DNA of 64,000 nucleotides from RGIG5612 sp963589005. GTDB lineage: Bacteria > Bacillota > Clostridia > Lachnospirales > Lachnospiraceae. The notes beneath the pieces were generated by a model, which had not been told where the DNA came from, ran no database searches, and saw only the letters and a program-made list of their open reading frames with translations. A program made the translations under genes and the position numbers. Positions 60,937 through 64,000 of the stretch are shown piece after piece; position 1 is the stretch's first letter; every line of letters begins with the position of its first letter. The stretch covers positions 62,001-126,000 of the forward strand of contig CAVAJR010000001.1 in the NCBI GenBank assembly GCA_963589005.1. Reading direction: 5' to 3'.

Positions 60937-62592
60937 ATGTATAAATGTCCAAATTGCGGCGGTGAGATACAGTATCAGCCGGAAAATGGCAAGATCAAAT
61001 GCGAATATTGCGGATCGGTTTTCTCTGTAGATGATAATATGGAAAAAACACGCAGGAGTGCAGAGGAACATAACGATTTTGATAGTAATGGCAAGATATA
61101 TACCTGCTCTCAATGCGGAGCAAGTATTTATGCAACGGAAGAAACAGGCGTTACGTTTTGTTCTTATTGCGGTTCGCAGGCGTTCCTTGAGAGTCGTATA
61201 AAGGGCGATGAGAATATCATGCCTGATGTTATTATTCCTTTTAAAATATCAAAAGAGGAATGTGAAAAAATATATAAAGACAAGATAAAAACTGCCTGGT
61301 TTCTCCCTAAGGCTATGAAGTCTGATACCACTATAGACAAGTTCCGCGGAATTTATATGCCATGCTGGGTATATACGGTGCAGACGGATGTCGACGGCAA
61401 ATATGAAGCAACCAGCATGAAGATCGTAGGCGGATTTGATGAGTATACAACCTATGAGGTTACAGCTAAGGGCAGCGGTGTATATGGGGGATTTGTTGAG
61501 GACTCATCGGCATCATTTCCTGATGGTATTATGAGAGAAATATCACCATTTGACATGAAAAAGTCCCGCAAATTTGATGATAAATACATTGCAGGATTTT
61601 ATGCGGATATCGGCAATCTGCCTCCGGAGGCATACAAAAATGAGATTCTTGCATATGCTAAGGCAAATGTCAAAGAAGACCTTAGGAAAGATGCTACTAT
61701 GCGCAGCAAAGGAGTCTCAAATAGTGATGTTGAAAACAAAACAAACATTGACAGCAGAATAACCGAGGTTAAGAAGGGCTTCCTTCCGGTATGGTTCCTG
61801 TCCAATAAGAACGAACATACCGGGCTGATGAGTTATGCTGTAATTAACGGACTTACGGGCAAAATTCATGCAGACCTTCCGGTAGACATGAAAAAGTACC
61901 TGATCCTTTCGTTGATAATTGCAATACCTGCATTTATATTGCTGCAGTTTCTGACAATGAAGCCGGACATTCTGGTGAAAATCACGCTATTGCTGCTGTG
62001 CGTTATGATGTTTTTCGCCAACAAAATGATAAGAGAAACATATATTCAGGAAAATGGTCTGGATGATGAGGGCTTGCTGTATCAGAAGAAAAAAGCAGGG
62101 CTGAGCCGTGATTCAGAAAGTTCGCAGGACAAAGGAGAAGTTTTCGTTAAAAAGAAGTCCGGAAATGCTGCATTCTGGATGACAGGTGTGATTTGTTTTG
62201 TCGCAATACCGATCATATCATTACTGCTTACATCAGAGTTTGGAACAGGAATATTTCCGATAGGCATTGTTGCAGGCATTATATTGTTCAGCATTATTAG
62301 TGCTAATATAAAATCAAGCAGGAAGAAGTCTGATGGTGATCTGGTTAAAAAGATCAAGGTGCCTTTCTATATAAAATTAAGGTCTGTTGCTTTGCCTCTT
62401 ATAGGAATTTTTATAGGAATTGTTGTAATACTCCTGGCTCCGGCACATGATCTGTACTATTACCTTACAGCTGTACTGTGCTGTGTTATGCTGATACTTA
62501 CGGTTCTTGATTTTGTAAGAGCCAATAACAGGCTGTCTCTCAGAAAGCCTGCACAGTTAGGTAAGAGGGGAGGCGATGAAAGTGAGAACTAA
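60937..62592 (+). CDS. Zinc-ribbon membrane protein
   Basis: A 551-aa protein with two TFIIB-like zinc ribbons at the N-terminus: CPNC...CEYC (about 4-30) and CSQC...CSYC (about 52-80). A middle soluble domain (about 90-320) follows, then about six hydrophobic helices grouped in pairs (about 327-375, 408-465, 480-535). It resembles proteins annotated as 'TFIIB-type zinc ribbon-containing protein' in Firmicutes, with no established role. GAGAGG precedes the ATG, 15 nt after the MurE-like stop. Its end overlaps the TPM-domain gene by 17 nt, so the two are translationally linked. Confidence 0.8.
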   Translation: MYKCPNCGGEIQYQPENGKIKCEYCGSVFSVDDNMEKTRRSAEEHNDFDSNGKIYTCSQCGASIYATEETGVTFCSYCGSQAFLESRIKGDENIMPDVIIPFKISKEECEKIYKDKIKTAWFLPKAMKSDTTIDKFRGIYMPCWVYTVQTDVDGKYEATSMKIVGGFDEYTTYEVTAKGSGVYGGFVEDSSASFPDGIMREISPFDMKKSRKFDDKYIAGFYADIGNLPPEAYKNEILAYAKANVKEDLRKDATMRSKGVSNSDVENKTNIDSRITEVKKGFLPVWFLSNKNEHTGLMSYAVINGLTGKIHADLPVDMKKYLILSLIIAIPAFILLQFLTMKPDILVKITLLLLCVMMFFANKMIRETYIQENGLDDEGLLYQKKKAGLSRDSESSQDKGEVFVKKKSGNAAFWMTGVICFVAIPIISLLLTSEFGTGIFPIGIVAGIILFSIISANIKSSRKKSDGDLVKKIKVPFYIKLRSVALPLIGIFIGIVVILLAPAHDLYYYLTAVLCCVMLILTVLDFVRANNRLSLRKPAQLGKRGGDESEN

Positions 62593-63454
62593 GCATTTGA
62601 CTTATTCATCATTAATAGCAGCAGTTATTACAGCAGTTATTTTAATGATGTTTTCCGGCAATGCATTTGCAGACTCAGGGGATATTCATACACAGACTAA
62701 TGAAAGTACCGGCCATATGACTATTCTGTATGATCAGGCCGATCTGCTTACCGACGATGAGGAAAGCTCCCTTATGGAGGATATGAGCAAGGTAACGGAG
62801 TATGCCTCTGCTGTATTTGTAACCAGTACAAATGAGCATTCGGACGGCGTGGTTTCATATGCCAAGAGAATGTTGGAATCGCTGGGCTCAAATACAGATA
62901 TGGATGGATATAATTCTGTTATATTCCTTATTGATATGTATGACAGGGAACTTACGATTTATGCGGGCGAGACAACATACAAGGTTATAACTACGGCAAT
63001 CGCTGATACCATAACTGATAATTGCTATACATATGCCAGCGACGGCGATTATTACAAATGTGCTCAGAGGGCATTTTCGGAAATATACAGAGTGTTGGAC
63101 GGTCAGAAGATAGCGCAGCCTATGAGATATATTACAGCGGCATTGCTTGCCATATTTATTGGACTGGGTGTATCACTGATGCTTGTAAGAGCTAAGAGTA
63201 AGAAAAAGTCAGCCGGATATGCTGCTATAATGGAAGGCTTGGCAGTCAAGGAATTCATTCCGATCATAAATGCAAAATTTTTATCCAGCAGAAGGGTTCC
63301 GCATGTAACACCTAAGAGCGGTGGAGGACCACACGGAGGCGGCGGTGGTTTCTCCGGCGGCGGAGGCGGCTTCTCCGGTGGCGGAGGCTTTTCCGGCGGC
63401 GGTGGAGGCGGCGGTTTCTCCGGTGGCGGAGGAGGCGGCAGCCATAAGTTTTAA
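62576..63454 (+). CDS. TPM-domain protein with Gly/Phe-Ser-rich tail
   Basis: A 292-aa exported membrane protein. Signal peptide (about 1-32), TPM domain (about 48-180; ILYDQADLLTDDEESSL, FLIDMYDREL, TIYAG), one membrane helix (about 184-205), and then a cytoplasmic tail. The last 45 residues are repeats of GGGGGFSGG with some His and Lys. TPM proteins (YgcG-like) have been linked to stress and photosystem repair in other organisms; the role here is unknown. Its start, with GAGGGGAGG, is within the end of the zinc-ribbon gene. Confidence 0.85.
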   Translation: MKVRTKHLTYSSLIAAVITAVILMMFSGNAFADSGDIHTQTNESTGHMTILYDQADLLTDDEESSLMEDMSKVTEYASAVFVTSTNEHSDGVVSYAKRMLESLGSNTDMDGYNSVIFLIDMYDRELTIYAGETTYKVITTAIADTITDNCYTYASDGDYYKCAQRAFSEIYRVLDGQKIAQPMRYITAALLAIFIGLGVSLMLVRAKSKKKSAGYAAIMEGLAVKEFIPIINAKFLSSRRVPHVTPKSGGGPHGGGGGFSGGGGGFSGGGGFSGGGGGGGFSGGGGGGSHKF

Positions 63455-63898
63455 ATAATTGTCGGTACCTGCACCTACAGGAACTGACGGATATAATGGG
63501 TTGATGCATGCTGTTGATTTAGGCATGTGTCAATCCATTTTTGCGGTGCAACTGTTTGCAAGGTCTGAAAGCTGGCATGGCAAGAGGTCATGCTATTTTT
63601 TAGAAGACATGAACACAAAACGACCAAAGGGCATGAAGTGCAAATAAATGCAGGATGCCGGGATCATGAAGTACGAGGTCGTCCGTAGCTGCACCAAAAT
63701 AAGCCGGATTAGGTGATGTTTGAAAAAATCTATATCATATTTGGATTATGCTGTTGACTTTAGCGTAGTAGAGTGGTAGCATAATGAATGGAAAAACCAT
63801 CAATATCTTTCAAAAAGATATAAGCTACAATTCAAAAGCGAAAGTCAGCCGCCTGTTGTCAGACGGATTGGTTATTTGCAGAAAGGCGAATTACAACA
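63455..63898. other. Leader region of a truncated secreted-protein gene
   Basis: About 440 nt. TTGACT (63752-63757) with a 17-nt spacer to TAGCAT gives a plausible promoter for the last gene. ATATCTTT/AAAGATAT (near 63807-63825) forms a small hairpin in the leader. The 66-codon frame at 63784-63984 overlaps the signal peptide of the real gene in another frame and is not called. No known riboswitch recognised. Confidence 0.5.
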
Positions 63899-64000
63899 AT
63901 GAAATCAAGAAAATTATTATTAACAACAGTCGGTATCTTAAGCACGGTTATGATTGCCGGATCGGTTACTGCATTTGCAGGTGAGGCAGCAGATTCTGAT
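63899..64000 (+). CDS. Secreted protein, 5' end only (34 codons in window)
   Basis: Starts with a clear signal peptide: MKSRKLLLTTVGILSTVMIA followed by GSVTAFAGEAAD, with an AFA-type cleavage site. No lipobox Cys. AAAGG lies ahead of the ATG. The gene runs out of the window, so the mature protein cannot be identified. Confidence 0.8.
   Translation, partial: MKSRKLLLTTVGILSTVMIAGSVTAFAGEAADSD

Noticed and set aside
63320..63450. Tandem GGCGGTGGTTTCTCC-like repeats as a CRISPR or satellite
   Set aside because: They are in frame and encode the Gly/Phe/Ser-rich tail of the TPM protein; there are no spacers.
63784..63984. 66-codon frame near the window end
   Set aside because: Overlaps the clear signal-peptide gene at 63899 in another frame; codons are not protein-like.

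Overview
The window reads as a chromosomal segment of a low-to-mid-GC Clostridia bacterium, most likely a Lachnospiraceae gut anaerobe. The support is a type A RNase P RNA, a Firmicutes-type 6S RNA, an ATP-dependent PEP carboxykinase, a SCIFF ranthipeptide locus, Rex, a fused SecDF, lipoproteins, and strong AAGGAGG-type ribosome binding sites. The family assignment is inferred from gene content and not tested against a database. There is no phage, plasmid backbone, insertion sequence or CRISPR array. One run of ten Ns (26537-26546) marks an assembly gap inside a gene.

Layout. 0-3.6 kb: rnpB, a small hypothetical, thrC, a small membrane exporter and a YfbR-type nucleotidase. 3.7-7.6 kb: glmM, a left-handed beta-helix protein and pckA. 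7.7-15.9 kb: 6S RNA, pheST, secDF and recJ. 16-24.8 kb: a cell-envelope block with two membrane-anchored transglutaminase-like proteins, an Asp/Glu-type racemase, then a dlt-like set (adenylating enzyme, carrier protein, MBOAT acyltransferase, SGNH-like protein) and a lipoprotein. 24.9-28.7 kb (minus strand): ABC-F ATPase, PHP phosphoesterase, alpha/beta hydrolase. 29-39.4 kb: rex-alr, a CBS-domain protein, yebC, a DUF512 radical SAM protein, der, plsY, a membrane MutS-like ATPase and a uracil/xanthine permease. 39.4-46.4 kb (mostly minus strand): Orn/Lys/Arg decarboxylase, the SCIFF maturase and precursor, a six-SH3 secreted protein, a GNAT gene in an otherwise decayed stretch, a tRNA-Thr and thrH. 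46.7-55.4 kb: TIGR01212 radical SAM protein, secreted purple acid phosphatase, YibE/F, an rRNA methyltransferase and a three-gene ABC importer. 55.5-64 kb: rplM-rpsI, an EamA transporter of unusual composition, nhaC, a MurE-family ligase with a variant motif, a zinc-ribbon membrane protein, a TPM-domain protein, and the first 34 codons of a secreted protein.

Themes. Much of the window concerns the cell envelope: GlmM supplies amino-sugar precursor, alr and the MurE-like ligase act in peptidoglycan synthesis, PlsY makes phospholipid, SecDF exports proteins, and the dlt-like cluster probably acylates a surface polymer. Translation (rnpB, pheST, rplM-rpsI, der, rRNA methylation) is the second theme.

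The most notable unexplained structure is a dispersed family of roughly 85-105 nt imperfect inverted repeats between genes. There are five full-length copies, one half copy and several relics. The outer arms differ in sequence between copies but stay self-complementary, and every copy whose orientation can be judged lies on the same strand. Other points for a second look are the non-canonical residues in the dlt-like cluster (Val for the DltA chirality Cys, Cys as apparent SGNH nucleophile), an apparently leaderless rex mRNA with a Rex-like operator, a seven-cysteine SCIFF precursor, and a tRNA-Thr with C at position 55.
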